64,000 nt of DNA from Luteimonas sp. FCS-9 (GTDB taxonomy: Bacteria; Pseudomonadota; Gammaproteobacteria; Xanthomonadales; Xanthomonadaceae). Where the stretch lies: contig NZ_LASZ01000006.1 in NCBI RefSeq assembly GCF_001014645.1, positions 163,119 through 227,118 of the forward strand, in the 5' to 3' direction. The notes under the pieces were generated by a model. The model was not told the origin of the DNA. It did no database searches and worked only from the letters and a program-made list of their open reading frames with translations. Position 1 is the first letter of the stretch. Each line of letters begins with the position of its first letter. Below, piece after piece: positions 10,329 to 21,411 of this stretch. The translations under genes were made by a program, and so were the position numbers.

Positions 10329-11099
10329 ATGCAACTCACGGGTTTCGAAGGCAGGACCGCGCTGGTCACCGGCGCCGCCGGCGGCATCGGCGCGGCGGTC
10401 GTGCGACTGCTGCGCGCCAGCGGCGCGACGGTGGTCGCGACCGACCTGCAGGTGCCGAACATCGCCGATGCGTCCGGCGTCGCGCCGATGCATGCGTTCG
10501 CGCTCGACGTGACCGATGCGGCGGCGGTCGATGCGCTCGTCGCGCGCGTCGAGGCGGACCTCGGGCCGATCGACCTCGCCGCGCACGTCGCCGGCGTGCT
10601 GTCGACGACGCCGGTGCTCGAGACCAGCGACGCCGAGTGGCGGCGTACGTTCGCGGTCAACGCCGACGGCGTGTTCCATGTCGGCCGGGCGCTCGCCCGG
10701 GCCATGGCGCCGCGCCGGCGCGGTGCGCTGGTCGTCGTGGGTTCCAACGCCGCAGGCATCCCGCGGCATGCGATGTCGGCCTACGCCGCGTCGAAGGCCG
10801 CGGCGACGATGTTCGTGCGCTGCCTGGGCCTCGAGCTTGCGCCGCTGGGCATCCGCTGCAACCTCGTCGCGCCGGGCTCCACGCGCACGCCGATGCAGAC
10901 CGGCATGTGGGCCGATGCCGACGGCGAGGCGAGGGTGATCGCCGGCAGCCTGGAGACGTTCAAGAGCGGGATCCCGCTCGGCAAGCTCGCCGAGCCGGTC
11001 GACGTGGCGCACGCCGCGATGTTCCTGCTGTCCGAGCAGGCCGGCCACGTCGCGATGCAGGACCTGTACGTCGACGGCGGGGCGACGCTGCGCGGCTGA
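10329..11099 (+). CDS. entA: 2,3-dihydro-2,3-dihydroxybenzoate dehydrogenase
   Basis: A 256-residue short-chain dehydrogenase that oxidises 2,3-dihydro-DHB to 2,3-dihydroxybenzoate with NAD+. The Rossmann motif TGAAGGIG is at about 16-23, the catalytic pattern is [20 protein letters not shown] (Ser, Tyr-x3-Lys), and the C-terminal blocks [14 protein letters not shown] and [14 protein letters not shown] closely match EntA/DhbA rather than generic SDRs. It is last in the operon, 93 bp after entF. The ATG at 10329 is preceded by GGAGAGATCGAC. Confidence 0.94.
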   Translation: MQLTGFEGRTALVTGAAGGIGAAVVRLLRASGATVVATDLQVPNIADASGVAPMHAFALDVTDAAAVDALVARVEADLGPIDLAAHVAGVLSTTPVLETSDAEWRRTFAVNADGVFHVGRALARAMAPRRRGALVVVGSNAAGIPRHAMSAYAASKAAATMFVRCLGLELAPLGIRCNLVAPGSTRTPMQTGMWADADGEARVIAGSLETFKSGIPLGKLAEPVDVAHAAMFLLSEQAGHVAMQDLYVDGGATLRG

Positions 11100-11135
11100 G
11101 CACTCGGGCAAAGCACCGCACGTGCGGCGCAGGCG

Positions 11136-13883
11136 TCACGGCTCCGTCGTGGGCGACTCCGCTGCGTCCCCGGCCACGACGAAGGCCATCGCCGTGCGCG
11201 GCGGCACGGTGAAGCGGCCACGTGCGGCATCGATCCGGGCCGCGTCGCGCGGGCGCGGGTCGGCGGCCTGCGGCGCGCGGTGCACCGGATGCAGCGTCCA
11301 CGCGCGGCCGGCGAGCTCGGGCGCGTCGAGCGTGCGCGCCTCGTTGGCGACGTTGATCGCGTAGAGCACTTCCGAAAAGCCGGCATCGGCCAGTCCGCGG
11401 CCGTCCAGGTGCCCGGCGACGAGTTCGGGGTCGGCGTCGGCGCCGGGAAAGCGCAGGCGCGCCTGCACCTGCGCGGCGTCGGGCAGCCGGAACAGCGGCG
11501 TGCTGGCGCGGATGCGCAGCAGGTCCAGGCTCATGTCGCGCGTGCGCAGTACGTCGTCCCGGCCCGGGCGGATGCGCATCGCATCGGCCAGCAGCGGGCG
11601 CATCAGCGGCCAGTTGGCGCCGTTGTCGGGCGCCGGCGGCAGGCCGGTGCCGAAGCCGTGGACCGTGCCGGTCCAGTCGATGCGGTTGAACCAGTCGCCC
11701 GAGTCGAAGCTGTTGCGGTCCAGGGATTTGGAGCGCAGCAGTTCGACGCCGGCGTGCAGGTAGGCGATGCCCTGGCTGAAGGCCGTGGTCGCGATCGCGA
11801 GCACCTGCGCACGCACGCGTGCGTCCACGTCGGCATCGGCCGGCAGGCGGAACGCGTTGATGTCGAACAGCGTCTGGTTGTCGTGGTTCTCGACGTAATT
11901 CACGACCTCGGTCGGCTGGGTCGCGAAGCCGGCCGGCTGGCCGGAATAATCGATCCGGGACAACGCGCGGCCGTCGGGCAGCCGGTAGTCGCGCAGCGTG
12001 CCGGCCAGGCCGACGCGCACCAGTTCGGCCTGGCGCTGCAGCAGTGCGGCGTCGGCATGGCCGTGGATCCAGCCGCGATTGGCATGCAAGGCGTCGCCGC
12101 TGTCCGACGGCCCGCCGCCACGGACGGCGTCGCGGGTGCGGTCGCTGAAGCTGCCGATCCCGGTGCCGCCCAGCGACAGCTGGGACGCCTGCACGAAGCG
12201 CGCGCCGTCGGCGACCTCGCCGAAGTTCCAGCCTTCGCCCAGCAGTTGCACCGGGCGTCCGGCCGCGGCGTCCACGCGCGCCTGCAGCGCGAGCATCGCC
12301 GCGCGCGGCTGGTGCCCCATCAGGTCGAAGCGGAACGAATCGATGCGGTAGTGGCGCACCCACAGTTCGGCCGAATCGATCATCAGCCGGGCCATCATCG
12401 CGTGTTCGGTCGCGGTGTTGGCGCAGCAGGTCGAGTGCCCGACACGGCCGTCGGCGTCGTAGCGGTGGTAGTACCCGGGCACGATGCGGTCGAGCACCGA
12501 GTGTGGATCCTGGCCCCAGGCGCTGGTGTGGTTGTAGACCACGTCCATGCCCACGCGCAGGCCCAGCGCGTGCAGCGCCTGCACCATCCGCCGGAACTCG
12601 ACGATGCGCGCGGCTGGGTCCGCTGCGTCGCTGGCGAAGCTACCTTCGGGCGCGTTGAAGTGCAGCGGGTCGTAGCCCCAGTTGAAGCAGTCGCGTGCGG
12701 CCACCGCCATGACCGCGGCCTGTTGCGCGTCGCTGTCGGGCGCGGCGTCGGGTATTCCGGGCGCGATGCAGCCGACCTCCGGCACCGTGGCCAGGTCGAA
12801 CACTGGCAGCAGGTGCACGTCGGTGACGCCGGCCGCGCGCAGCCTGCGCAGGTGGCGCACGCCGTGCGAATCGGCCTGCGCGAACGCGGCGTAGCGGCCG
12901 CGCTGCGCCGCCGGCACGCTAGCGTCGTCGCGCGAGAAGTCGCGCACGTGCAGCTCGTAGACCACCTGGTCGGTCGCGGCGCGGATCGTGGGCGCGGCGT
13001 GCGCGTCCCAGCCGTCGGGCTTGAGCGCGGGCGCGTCGAGGTCGAACGCGACGCTGCGCCGCGAGTCGGCCGTCAGCGCAACCGAATACGGATCGGTGAC
13101 GCGGTTGCGGACGATGCCGGTGCCGGGCACGAAGACGTCGACCAGCCACAGGTAGGCGCGGCCCGACAGGTCGCCGGGGGCGACCGTCGACCAGCTGCCG
13201 GTCGCGGCGTCGCGCGCGAGCGGGTGCACCGAGGCGGCCGGCGCGTCGGCGTCGTCGGCATTCTCGTAGAGGCACAGCGCGACCGACTGCGCGGTCGGCG
13301 CCCACAGCCGGAACGCGGTGCCGCCGGGGCCGGGATGCGCACCGAAGTCCGGCAGCGCGGCCGCGTCGCGGTACCGGTCGTCGAGCGCGCCGGCGTGCTG
13401 CAGTCCGGTCGCATCGAGCACCTGGCCGCGCGCGTCCTCGTGCACCAGCAGCGACTGGCCGCGATGCAGCGCCGACAGCGTGGCGTCGTCGGTGGCGGTT
13501 TCCAGCGTGACGCCATCGCCAACGAAGCCGAAGCGCTCGGCCAGTGCCGCGGGCACGGGGGCCGTGCGCACGTCGAGATCGAGTGCGCCGTCGTGGCCCT
13601 GCACCGTCGCGCCTGGGCGTACGGCCAGCGTGGCGTCGGCCGCGTGATACAGGCGGAAGCGCGTGTCGGGCGCGGCGGCGGTGCCGGGCCAGCGCAGCAG
13701 GCGGCGGTCGAGCCAGTGGGCGCGTGCGTGCGCCGGCGTCGCGTCGGGCTGGACGGGGTGCAGCGTGCGGGCGAACCCGGGGGCGTCGCAGTCGGCCGCT
13801 CCGGCCGGGGCGGCGAGGGCGCCGCCGCAGGCCAGCAGGCCGACGGCGAGCGCCCCGCCCAGCACGGCGCGCAAGGGACGCAC
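11136..13883 (-). CDS. pulA: secreted pullulanase-type alpha-1,6-glucosidase (GH13)
   Basis: 915 residues from a GTG start at 13883; the upstream open frame only re-reads the alpha-glucosidase gene. The N-terminus VRPLRAVLGGALAVGLLACGG is a signal sequence, possibly a lipoprotein type (LLAC). N-terminal pullulanase/CBM48-like modules precede a GH13 catalytic domain with VVYNHTSAW, nucleophile Asp520 (FRFDLMGH), acid/base Glu550 (LLGEGWNF) and Asp668 (YVENHDNQT). It debranches alpha-1,6 bonds in starch or pullulan, in the envelope or outside. It starts 5 bp after the alpha-glucosidase stop, so the two form an operon. The 3' end converges on entA with a 36-bp gap. Confidence 0.9.
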   Translation of the reverse strand: MRPLRAVLGGALAVGLLACGGALAAPAGAADCDAPGFARTLHPVQPDATPAHARAHWLDRRLLRWPGTAAAPDTRFRLYHAADATLAVRPGATVQGHDGALDLDVRTAPVPAALAERFGFVGDGVTLETATDDATLSALHRGQSLLVHEDARGQVLDATGLQHAGALDDRYRDAAALPDFGAHPGPGGTAFRLWAPTAQSVALCLYENADDADAPAASVHPLARDAATGSWSTVAPGDLSGRAYLWLVDVFVPGTGIVRNRVTDPYSVALTADSRRSVAFDLDAPALKPDGWDAHAAPTIRAATDQVVYELHVRDFSRDDASVPAAQRGRYAAFAQADSHGVRHLRRLRAAGVTDVHLLPVFDLATVPEVGCIAPGIPDAAPDSDAQQAAVMAVAARDCFNWGYDPLHFNAPEGSFASDAADPAARIVEFRRMVQALHALGLRVGMDVVYNHTSAWGQDPHSVLDRIVPGYYHRYDADGRVGHSTCCANTATEHAMMARLMIDSAELWVRHYRIDSFRFDLMGHQPRAAMLALQARVDAAAGRPVQLLGEGWNFGEVADGARFVQASQLSLGGTGIGSFSDRTRDAVRGGGPSDSGDALHANRGWIHGHADAALLQRQAELVRVGLAGTLRDYRLPDGRALSRIDYSGQPAGFATQPTEVVNYVENHDNQTLFDINAFRLPADADVDARVRAQVLAIATTAFSQGIAYLHAGVELLRSKSLDRNSFDSGDWFNRIDWTGTVHGFGTGLPPAPDNGANWPLMRPLLADAMRIRPGRDDVLRTRDMSLDLLRIRASTPLFRLPDAAQVQARLRFPGADADPELVAGHLDGRGLADAGFSEVLYAINVANEARTLDAPELAGRAWTLHPVHRAPQAADPRPRDAARIDAARGRFTVPPRTAMAFVVAGDAAESPTTEP

Positions 13884-13887
13884 CGGC

Positions 13888-15507
<1,620 letters not shown>

Positions 15508-15598
15508 CGCTCTCTGCCATCCGACGCCTTCTGCGGCGCCGTGGGACGGTAGACGATGCCGCGCCGGATGCGAAAGCGCACGTTCCTGGACCACGCCA

Positions 15599-15612
15599 TG
15601 AATACGTATGCA
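15599..15612. promoter_or_regulatory. LacI-family operator candidate in the amylolytic divergent promoter
   Basis: TGAATACGTATGCA matches the general LacI/GalR operator layout TG-N4-CG-N4-CA and is near-palindromic around the central CG. It lies between the divergent alpha-glucosidase and transporter genes, about 90 bp from each start. Assignment is by pattern and context only; a LacI-type regulator gene lies 15 kb away at 30567-31616. Confidence 0.4.
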
Positions 15613-15702
15613 GATCGCCGCCGCCACGGCGGCGGTCGCTACCATGGCCTCGCCCGCGCAGCCTGCGTCGGTGCAGCGGACCTTGGGAGGGGCCTCGCAG
15701 CG

Positions 15703-17181
15703 ATGCGCAACAGCAAACCGCCACTGTCGTTCTGGCAGATCTGGAACATGTGCTTCGGCTTCCTGGGCATCCAGTTCGGATTCGCCCTGCAGAACGCCAA
15801 CGTCAGCCGCATCTTCCAGACGCTGGGCGCGGACATGGAGCAGGTCCCCGGCCTGTGGATCGCCGCCCCACTGACCGGCCTGCTGGTGCAGCCGGTGATC
15901 GGCTACTTCTCCGACCGCACCTGGACGCGCCTGGGCCGCCGGCGCCCGTACGTCCTGTGGGGCGCGCTGTTCTCGACCGCCGCGCTGGTGGTGATGCCGA
16001 CCTCGCCCGAGCTGTGGATCGCGGCCGGCACGCTGTGGGTGCTCGACGCATCGCTGAACGTGTCGATGGAGCCGTTCCGCGCGTTCGTCGGCGACCAGCT
16101 GGCGCCGCGGCAACGCCCGACCGGCTACGCGATGCAGAGCTTCTTCATCGGCGTCGGCTCGGTGGTCGCCAGTGCGCTGCCGTTCGTGCTGGCCAAGGCC
16201 GGCGTCGCCAACACCGCCGCGCCCGGCGAGGTGCCCGACACGGTGCGCTACGCGTTCTGGTTCGGCGGCGCGGTGCTGCTGCTGGCCGTGCTGTGGACGG
16301 TGGTGCGCACGCGCGAGTACCCGCCCGAGGTGCTGCGCACGTTCGACGACGCGCAGCCCGAGGGCGCGCTGCCGGCGTCCGGCGCGCCGGCGCCGCCGGC
16401 CGGCGGCGGGCTCGCCTGGCTGCTGGTCGGCGTGGCCGGTCTCGTCGCGGTGGCCGCGCTCGGTCTGGATCGCATGCTCTACGTGCTGGCGGGTCTGCCG
16501 CTGGGCTACGGTCTGCTGCGGCTGGTCGCCGCGCGCCTCGCCCCGCAGCGGATGCTGGCCACGATCGCCGCGGACCTGCATGCGATGCCCACGACGATGC
16601 GCCAGTTGGCGGTCGTGCAGTTCTTCTCGTGGTTCGGCCTGTTCGCGATGTGGATCTACACCACCGCGGCCGTCGCGCAGACCCACTACGGCAGCAGCGA
16701 TCCGCAGTCGGCCGCCTACAACGACGGCGCCAACTGGGTCGGCGTGCTGTTCGCCGCCTACAACGGTTTCGCCGCGCTGGCCGCGATCGTGATCCCGTGG
16801 CTGGCGCGCCGCCTGGGCCTGCGCGGCGCGCACCTGGTCAACCTGGTGCTCGGCGCGCTGGGCCTGGTGTCGATCGCGTTCGTCGACGACCCGCGCTGGC
16901 TGCTCGCCTCGATGGTCGGCGTCGGCTTCGCCTGGGCCTCGATCCTGTCGCTGCCCTACGCGCTGCTGTCCGACAGCCTGCCGGCCGAGAAGATGGGCGT
17001 GTACATGGGCATCTTCAATTTCTTCATCGTGATCCCGCAGCTGGTCGCGGTCAGCACGCTGGGCTTCCTGCTCGGCCGTGTGTTCGACGGCGAGCCGATG
17101 CGCGTGCTGATGCTCGGCGGCGCCAGCCTGGCGGTCGCGGGTCTGTGCGTGCTGCGGGTCTCGCGCCCGCGCGGCGCATGA
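15703..17181 (+). CDS. MFS sugar (maltose/sucrose-type) transporter
   Basis: 492 residues, about 12 TM segments, of the glycoside/SLC45-like MFS type used for maltose in Xanthomonads. Seen: LSFWQIWNMCFGFLGIQFGF at the N-terminus, the TM2-TM3 signature YFSDRTWTRLGRRRPY, NVSMEPFRAFVGD, and SLPYALLSDSLPAEKMGVYM in the second half. It would carry maltose or maltodextrin across the inner membrane. The ATG at 15703 has GGGAGG 13 nt upstream; longer upstream ATGs lack such a site. It is followed after 56 bp by the secreted amylase in the same direction. Confidence 0.88.
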   Translation: MRNSKPPLSFWQIWNMCFGFLGIQFGFALQNANVSRIFQTLGADMEQVPGLWIAAPLTGLLVQPVIGYFSDRTWTRLGRRRPYVLWGALFSTAALVVMPTSPELWIAAGTLWVLDASLNVSMEPFRAFVGDQLAPRQRPTGYAMQSFFIGVGSVVASALPFVLAKAGVANTAAPGEVPDTVRYAFWFGGAVLLLAVLWTVVRTREYPPEVLRTFDDAQPEGALPASGAPAPPAGGGLAWLLVGVAGLVAVAALGLDRMLYVLAGLPLGYGLLRLVAARLAPQRMLATIAADLHAMPTTMRQLAVVQFFSWFGLFAMWIYTTAAVAQTHYGSSDPQSAAYNDGANWVGVLFAAYNGFAALAAIVIPWLARRLGLRGAHLVNLVLGALGLVSIAFVDDPRWLLASMVGVGFAWASILSLPYALLSDSLPAEKMGVYMGIFNFFIVIPQLVAVSTLGFLLGRVFDGEPMRVLMLGGASLAVAGLCVLRVSRPRGA

Positions 17182-17237
17182 GGCGCGCGGCCGCACCGAC
17201 CGATCTTCCGTCCCGTTCCAACGCCAGGAGTTCCGCG

Positions 17238-18962
17238 ATGCCGCGAACGACCCCCGTCCTGCTGGCCGCGCTGCTGTGCGCGGGCTGCAGCCACGTCGCG
17301 ACCCGCGACCAGTCCGGCGTGCCCGACGCCGCCGGCCTCTACGGCACGCTCGAGCCGTTCGCCGAACACGCGGTGTACTTCGTCGTCACCGACCGGTTCG
17401 TCAACGGCGACCCGGCCAACGACCACCGCGACCAGGGTGGGGCGCACCGCACGTTCGACATTCCGGTCCGCTGCCCGGACGGCATCGACGGCAACATCGG
17501 CTACCTGGGCGGCGACTTCCGCGGCGTGCTCGACAACGCCGGCTACATCCGCGACATGGGCTTCGGCGCGGTGTGGATCACGCCGATCGTCGACAACCCG
17601 GACGAGGCATTCACCGGCGGCAATCCGATCTCGTGCAACAGCACGCTCAGCGACCGTGGCAAGACGGGCTACCACGGCTACTGGGGCACGAACTTCTACA
17701 GGCTCGACGAACACCTGCCCAGCGCCGGACTCGACTTCCGCGGCTTCACCGACGGCATGCGCGCCGCGGGTCTGAAGACCGTGCTCGACATCGTCGGCAA
17801 CCACGGCGCACCGTCATGGACGATGCCCGAGGCGCAGCCCGGCTTCGGCCAGATCTTCGACGCGCAGGGCACGCTGGTCGCCGACCATCAGAACCTGCCG
17901 CCGCAGCGGCTCGACCCGAAGGGCAATCCGCTGCACGCGTTCTACAGCAATGTGGGCCCCGTCGATGCCGACACCGGCTCGATCTTCGACGGCAACCTGG
18001 CCCAGCTCAGCGACTTCGACGCCGCGAACCCGGCGGTGATGGACTATCTGGCCGGTGCCTACCTGCAGTGGATCGACCAGGGCGCCGACGCGTTCCGGGT
18101 CGACACCATCGCCTGGATGCCGCACGCATTCTGGCGCGGCTTCGCCGAGCGCATCCGCGCCCGGCATCCGGGCTTCTTCATGTTCGGCGAGGCGTTCGAG
18201 TTCGACGCCGGCCGGATCGCCGAGCACACCTGGGCCCGGAACGGCGGCATCAGCGTGCTCGATTTCCCGATGAAGCAGGCGATGGACGAGGTCTTCGCCA
18301 AGGGCGCGGGCTTCGAGCGTCTGGCGCCGTCGCTGCACCTGGAAGGCGGGCCGTACGCGAACCCCTACGAGCTCACGACGTTCTACGACAACCACGACAT
18401 GCCGCGCATGGACGCCAGCGATGCGGGCTTCATCGACGCGCACAACTGGCTGTTCACCGCACGCGGGATCCCGGTGATCTACTACGGCTCGGAGACCGGC
18501 TTCATGCGCGGCCGCGCCGAGCACGCCGGCAACCGCGCCTATTTCGGCCAGGCCCGCGTCGATGCCGCGTCCGCGCATCCGATCCACGCCGCGCTGACCC
18601 GGGTGGCGAACCTGCGCCGCACGACGCCGGCGCTGCAGCGCGGGCTGCAGCTCGAGCTCGGGCTCGACGGCGACCACGCCGCGTTCTACCGCGTGCTCGA
18701 CGTCGAGGGCACGGCGCAGATCGCGCTGGTGCTGCTCAACAAGGGCGACGCGCCGTGGCAGGCCGAAGTGGACCGCTGGCTGGAGCCCGGCACCTGGCGC
18801 GACGCGCTCGACGGCGGCGAGATCGCCGTGACCGACCGGCTGCGGGCCTCGGTGCCGGCGCACGGGCTGCGGGTGTTCGTGCTCGACGCGCCGCCGCGCC
18901 GCGCCGACCTGCGCGCGCGCCTGCGCCAGGCGATGGACGGCCGGCTCGGCGGACCGCGCTGA
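17238..18962 (+). CDS. lipoprotein alpha-amylase family glycoside hydrolase (GH13)
   Basis: 574 residues. The N-terminus MPRTTPVLLAALLCAGCSHV is a lipoprotein signal (lipid attachment at Cys in LCAGC), so it acts in the periplasm or at the outer membrane. Catalytic residues: Asp289 (FRVDTIAWMP), Glu318 (FMFGEAFEF), Asp387 (YDNHDMPRM). The start YFVVTDRFVNGDPAND and GYHGYWGTNFYRLDEHL resemble secreted cyclomaltodextrinase/amylase proteins. GGAG sits 7 nt before ATG 17238. It is likely co-transcribed with the transporter, giving extracellular breakdown, uptake and cytoplasmic hydrolysis from one locus. Confidence 0.9.
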   Translation: MPRTTPVLLAALLCAGCSHVATRDQSGVPDAAGLYGTLEPFAEHAVYFVVTDRFVNGDPANDHRDQGGAHRTFDIPVRCPDGIDGNIGYLGGDFRGVLDNAGYIRDMGFGAVWITPIVDNPDEAFTGGNPISCNSTLSDRGKTGYHGYWGTNFYRLDEHLPSAGLDFRGFTDGMRAAGLKTVLDIVGNHGAPSWTMPEAQPGFGQIFDAQGTLVADHQNLPPQRLDPKGNPLHAFYSNVGPVDADTGSIFDGNLAQLSDFDAANPAVMDYLAGAYLQWIDQGADAFRVDTIAWMPHAFWRGFAERIRARHPGFFMFGEAFEFDAGRIAEHTWARNGGISVLDFPMKQAMDEVFAKGAGFERLAPSLHLEGGPYANPYELTTFYDNHDMPRMDASDAGFIDAHNWLFTARGIPVIYYGSETGFMRGRAEHAGNRAYFGQARVDAASAHPIHAALTRVANLRRTTPALQRGLQLELGLDGDHAAFYRVLDVEGTAQIALVLLNKGDAPWQAEVDRWLEPGTWRDALDGGEIAVTDRLRASVPAHGLRVFVLDAPPRRADLRARLRQAMDGRLGGPR

Positions 18963-19086
18963 GTCGCGCGCGGGACGCACGTGGTGTGCGTCCCGCGCCG
19001 ACCACGGCGCCGCGGCCGCCACGCGGGCGCGGCCCTGCGGACAGCGACGTCCGTTCAGACTGAATGGGCGTATCCGGTTGATCGGA

Positions 19087-19100
19087 TTGACTTCAGTCAA
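19087..19100. promoter_or_regulatory. FNR box of hemN
   Basis: TTGACTTCAGTCAA is a perfect dyad of the TTGAT-N4-ATCAA type (one change per half). Its centre (19093.5) is 42.5 bp before the hemN ATG. With a class II FNR position of -41.5 this puts transcription start at about the ATG, with GATACT (19124-19129) as -10. Confidence 0.8.
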
Positions 19101-19135
19101 GGCGGGAGCGACACACTGTCGCGGATACTGGCCGC

Positions 19136-20548
19136 ATGAACACCATCGCTTCCGCCCTTCCGCAGGACTGGCCCTTCGATCCGGACCTGCTGCGTCGCTA
19201 CGACCGGCCCGGACCCCGCTACACCTCGTACCCGACCGCGCCGCAGTTCCTGCCCGGCTTCGGCGAGGTCGATTTCCAGGAGCTCGCGCGCCGCGGCAAC
19301 GACGACCCGATCCCGCGCCAGCTGTCGCTGTACGTGCACGTGCCGTACTGCCGCAGTCCCTGCTTCTACTGCGGCTGCAACCGCATCATCACCCGCGACG
19401 AGGCGCGCGGGCAGGTCTATCTGGACCGCCTGCACCGCGAGATCGCGATGGTCGCGCCGCTGTTCGACGCCGACCGCGAGGTCGTGCAGCTGCATCTGGG
19501 CGGCGGCACGCCGAACTTCCTCAGGCCCGAGCAGATCGCCGAGCTGGTCGAAAGCCTCGGCAGGCACTTCCGCTTCAGCCAGGACGCGGCGCGCGATTTC
19601 TCGATCGAGCTCGACCCGCGCTTCGTCACGCCCGACGACATCGGGCGCCTGGCCGAGATCGGCTTCAACCGTGCCAGCCTCGGCGTGCAGGACTTCGACC
19701 CGGTCGTGCAGGCCGCGGTCAACCGCATCCAGAGCGTCGAGCAGACGCTGGAGATCATCGAGGCGAGCCGCCGCTACGGCATGCGCTCGCTCAACGTCGA
19801 TTTGATCTACGGCCTGCCCAAGCAGACGCTCGAAGGCTTCGGCCGGACGCTCGACACCGTGGTGCAGGCGCGTCCCGACCGGCTGGCGATCTACGGCTAC
19901 GCGCATCTGCCCGACGTGTTCCGCCCGCAGCGCCAGATCAACTCGGCCGAGCTGCCGGCGCCCGAGGAAAAACTCGCGCTGCTCGGCCTGGCGGTCGAGA
20001 AGCTCGCCGCCGCCGGCTACCGCTACATCGGCATGGATCATTTCGCGCTGCCCGACGACGAGCTGGCGCGCGCCCAGCGCGAGGGCGGGCTGCACCGCAA
20101 CTTCATGGGCTACACGACGCACGCGCAGACGGACCTGGTCGGGCTTGGCGTGAGCGCGATCAGCCACGTCGGCGACAGCTTCTCGCAGAACCACCGTGGC
20201 CTGACCGAGTGGGAGGCCGCGATCGACGCCGGCACGCTGCCGATCTGGCGCGGGCTGGTGCTCGGCCACGACGACGTGCTGCGCGCCGACCTGATCCAGC
20301 GGCTGATGTGCCAGGGCGAGATCGACATCACCGCGATCGAGCGCGCCTACGAGCTGGACTTCCCGGCCTACTTCGCCGGCGAGCTGGCGGCGCTGGCGCC
20401 GCTGCAGGCCGACGCGCTGGTCGAGTGCACGCCCACGCGCATCCGCGCCACGTCGCGTGGACGCCCGTTGCTGCGTATCATCGCCATGTGTTTCGACCGG
20501 TATCTGCAGAAGCCGAGTGAGCAGCCCCGCTTTTCCCGCACGATCTGA
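19136..20548 (+). CDS. hemN: oxygen-independent coproporphyrinogen III oxidase
   Basis: A 470-residue radical-SAM enzyme that decarboxylates coproporphyrinogen III to protoporphyrinogen IX without oxygen, supplying haem under low oxygen. The cluster motif HVPYCRSPCFYCGCN (Cys-x3-Cys-x2-Cys plus the fourth Cys of HemN) is near residues 65-80. LHLGGGTPNFL, NRASLGVQDFD and VDLIYGLPKQT follow. Length matches the family. It is preceded by an FNR box and likely co-transcribed with fnr 23 bp downstream. The start codon coincides with the predicted transcription start, so the mRNA may be leaderless. Confidence 0.96.
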   Translation: MNTIASALPQDWPFDPDLLRRYDRPGPRYTSYPTAPQFLPGFGEVDFQELARRGNDDPIPRQLSLYVHVPYCRSPCFYCGCNRIITRDEARGQVYLDRLHREIAMVAPLFDADREVVQLHLGGGTPNFLRPEQIAELVESLGRHFRFSQDAARDFSIELDPRFVTPDDIGRLAEIGFNRASLGVQDFDPVVQAAVNRIQSVEQTLEIIEASRRYGMRSLNVDLIYGLPKQTLEGFGRTLDTVVQARPDRLAIYGYAHLPDVFRPQRQINSAELPAPEEKLALLGLAVEKLAAAGYRYIGMDHFALPDDELARAQREGGLHRNFMGYTTHAQTDLVGLGVSAISHVGDSFSQNHRGLTEWEAAIDAGTLPIWRGLVLGHDDVLRADLIQRLMCQGEIDITAIERAYELDFPAYFAGELAALAPLQADALVECTPTRIRATSRGRPLLRIIAMCFDRYLQKPSEQPRFSRTI

Positions 20549-20571
20549 CGCCTCGCGTCCGGAGTCCGTCC

Positions 20572-21315
20572 ATGGTCGGCCTTGAGCCGCGGCCCGGCCC
20601 GATCGCCGACGACGGCGACGAGGTCCGCTTCTGCAGCACCTGCGCATTCTCGTCGGCGTGCCTGGCCGAGGGCTACGACAAGACCGACCTGCGCGACCTG
20701 CACGTGCTGGTCGAGCACGTCGGTCCGTTCCGCGAGGGCGACTACGTGTTCCGCGAGGGCGCGCCGTTCAACGCGATCGCCGCGGTGCGCGCCGGCACCA
20801 TCAAGACCTACGTCATCGACGGCAACGGCCGCGAGCAGGTGCTGGGCTTCTTCCTGCCGGGCGAGGTGATCGGCCTCAACGCGATCCACAGCGCCCGCTA
20901 CCCCTGCAACGCGGTCGCGCTGGACACGGTGATGCTGTGCCGGTTCTCGTTCCCGATGATGGCCACGCTCGCCGGGCGCATGCCGGGGCTGCAGAAACAC
21001 CTCTTCAGCCTGCTGAGCCAGGACATCGGCAAGGCCTCGCTGCTGACCGGCAACTTCAGCGCCGAGGAGCGGCTGGCTGCGTTCCTGGTCACGCTCTCGC
21101 GCCGATTCGCCGCGCGCGGCTTCTCGGCCACGCGGCTGCGGCTGATGATGCCGCGCACCGACATCGCCAACTACCTGCGCCTGGCACCGGAGACGGTCAG
21201 CCGCGTGCTGCGGCGGATGCAGGACGACGGCGTGCTGCGCGTGGATCGCCGCGACCTGGAGATCCTGCAGCCGGTGGAGCTGGAGACGCTGGCTCACCAC
21301 GTGCTGCGCGACTGA
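20572..21315 (+). CDS. fnr: FNR/Anr-type oxygen-sensing transcription regulator
   Basis: A 247-residue CRP/FNR family protein. The N-terminal FCSTCAFSSAC (Cys-x2-Cys-x5-Cys) and a later cysteine in ARYPCNAVALD are the four ligands of the oxygen-labile 4Fe-4S cluster. A cyclic-nucleotide-like beta barrel is followed by a HTH with TDIANYLRLAPETVSRVLRR, whose E-SR contacts suit TTGAT half sites. It probably activates hemN, the NO genes and nirK, all of which have matching dyads here. It is 23 bp downstream of hemN, so probably expressed from the same FNR-box promoter (autoregulation inferred). Confidence 0.95.
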   Translation: MVGLEPRPGPIADDGDEVRFCSTCAFSSACLAEGYDKTDLRDLHVLVEHVGPFREGDYVFREGAPFNAIAAVRAGTIKTYVIDGNGREQVLGFFLPGEVIGLNAIHSARYPCNAVALDTVMLCRFSFPMMATLAGRMPGLQKHLFSLLSQDIGKASLLTGNFSAEERLAAFLVTLSRRFAARGFSATRLRLMMPRTDIANYLRLAPETVSRVLRRMQDDGVLRVDRRDLEILQPVELETLAHHVLRD

Positions 21316-21411
21316 CCGCTGGTCGCACAGGCGCGCTGCCGGGCGCCCGTCGAGGAGTGCCCGCCGCTTCGTCGATGCGCAGCGGCAGGCCGCGCGGGCG
21401 GAAGGACGGGA

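Noticed and set aside
5625..11111. 1828-codon reverse-strand open frame opposite the NRPS
   Set aside because: Same GC-driven shadow effect; only the plus-strand frame has domain motifs.
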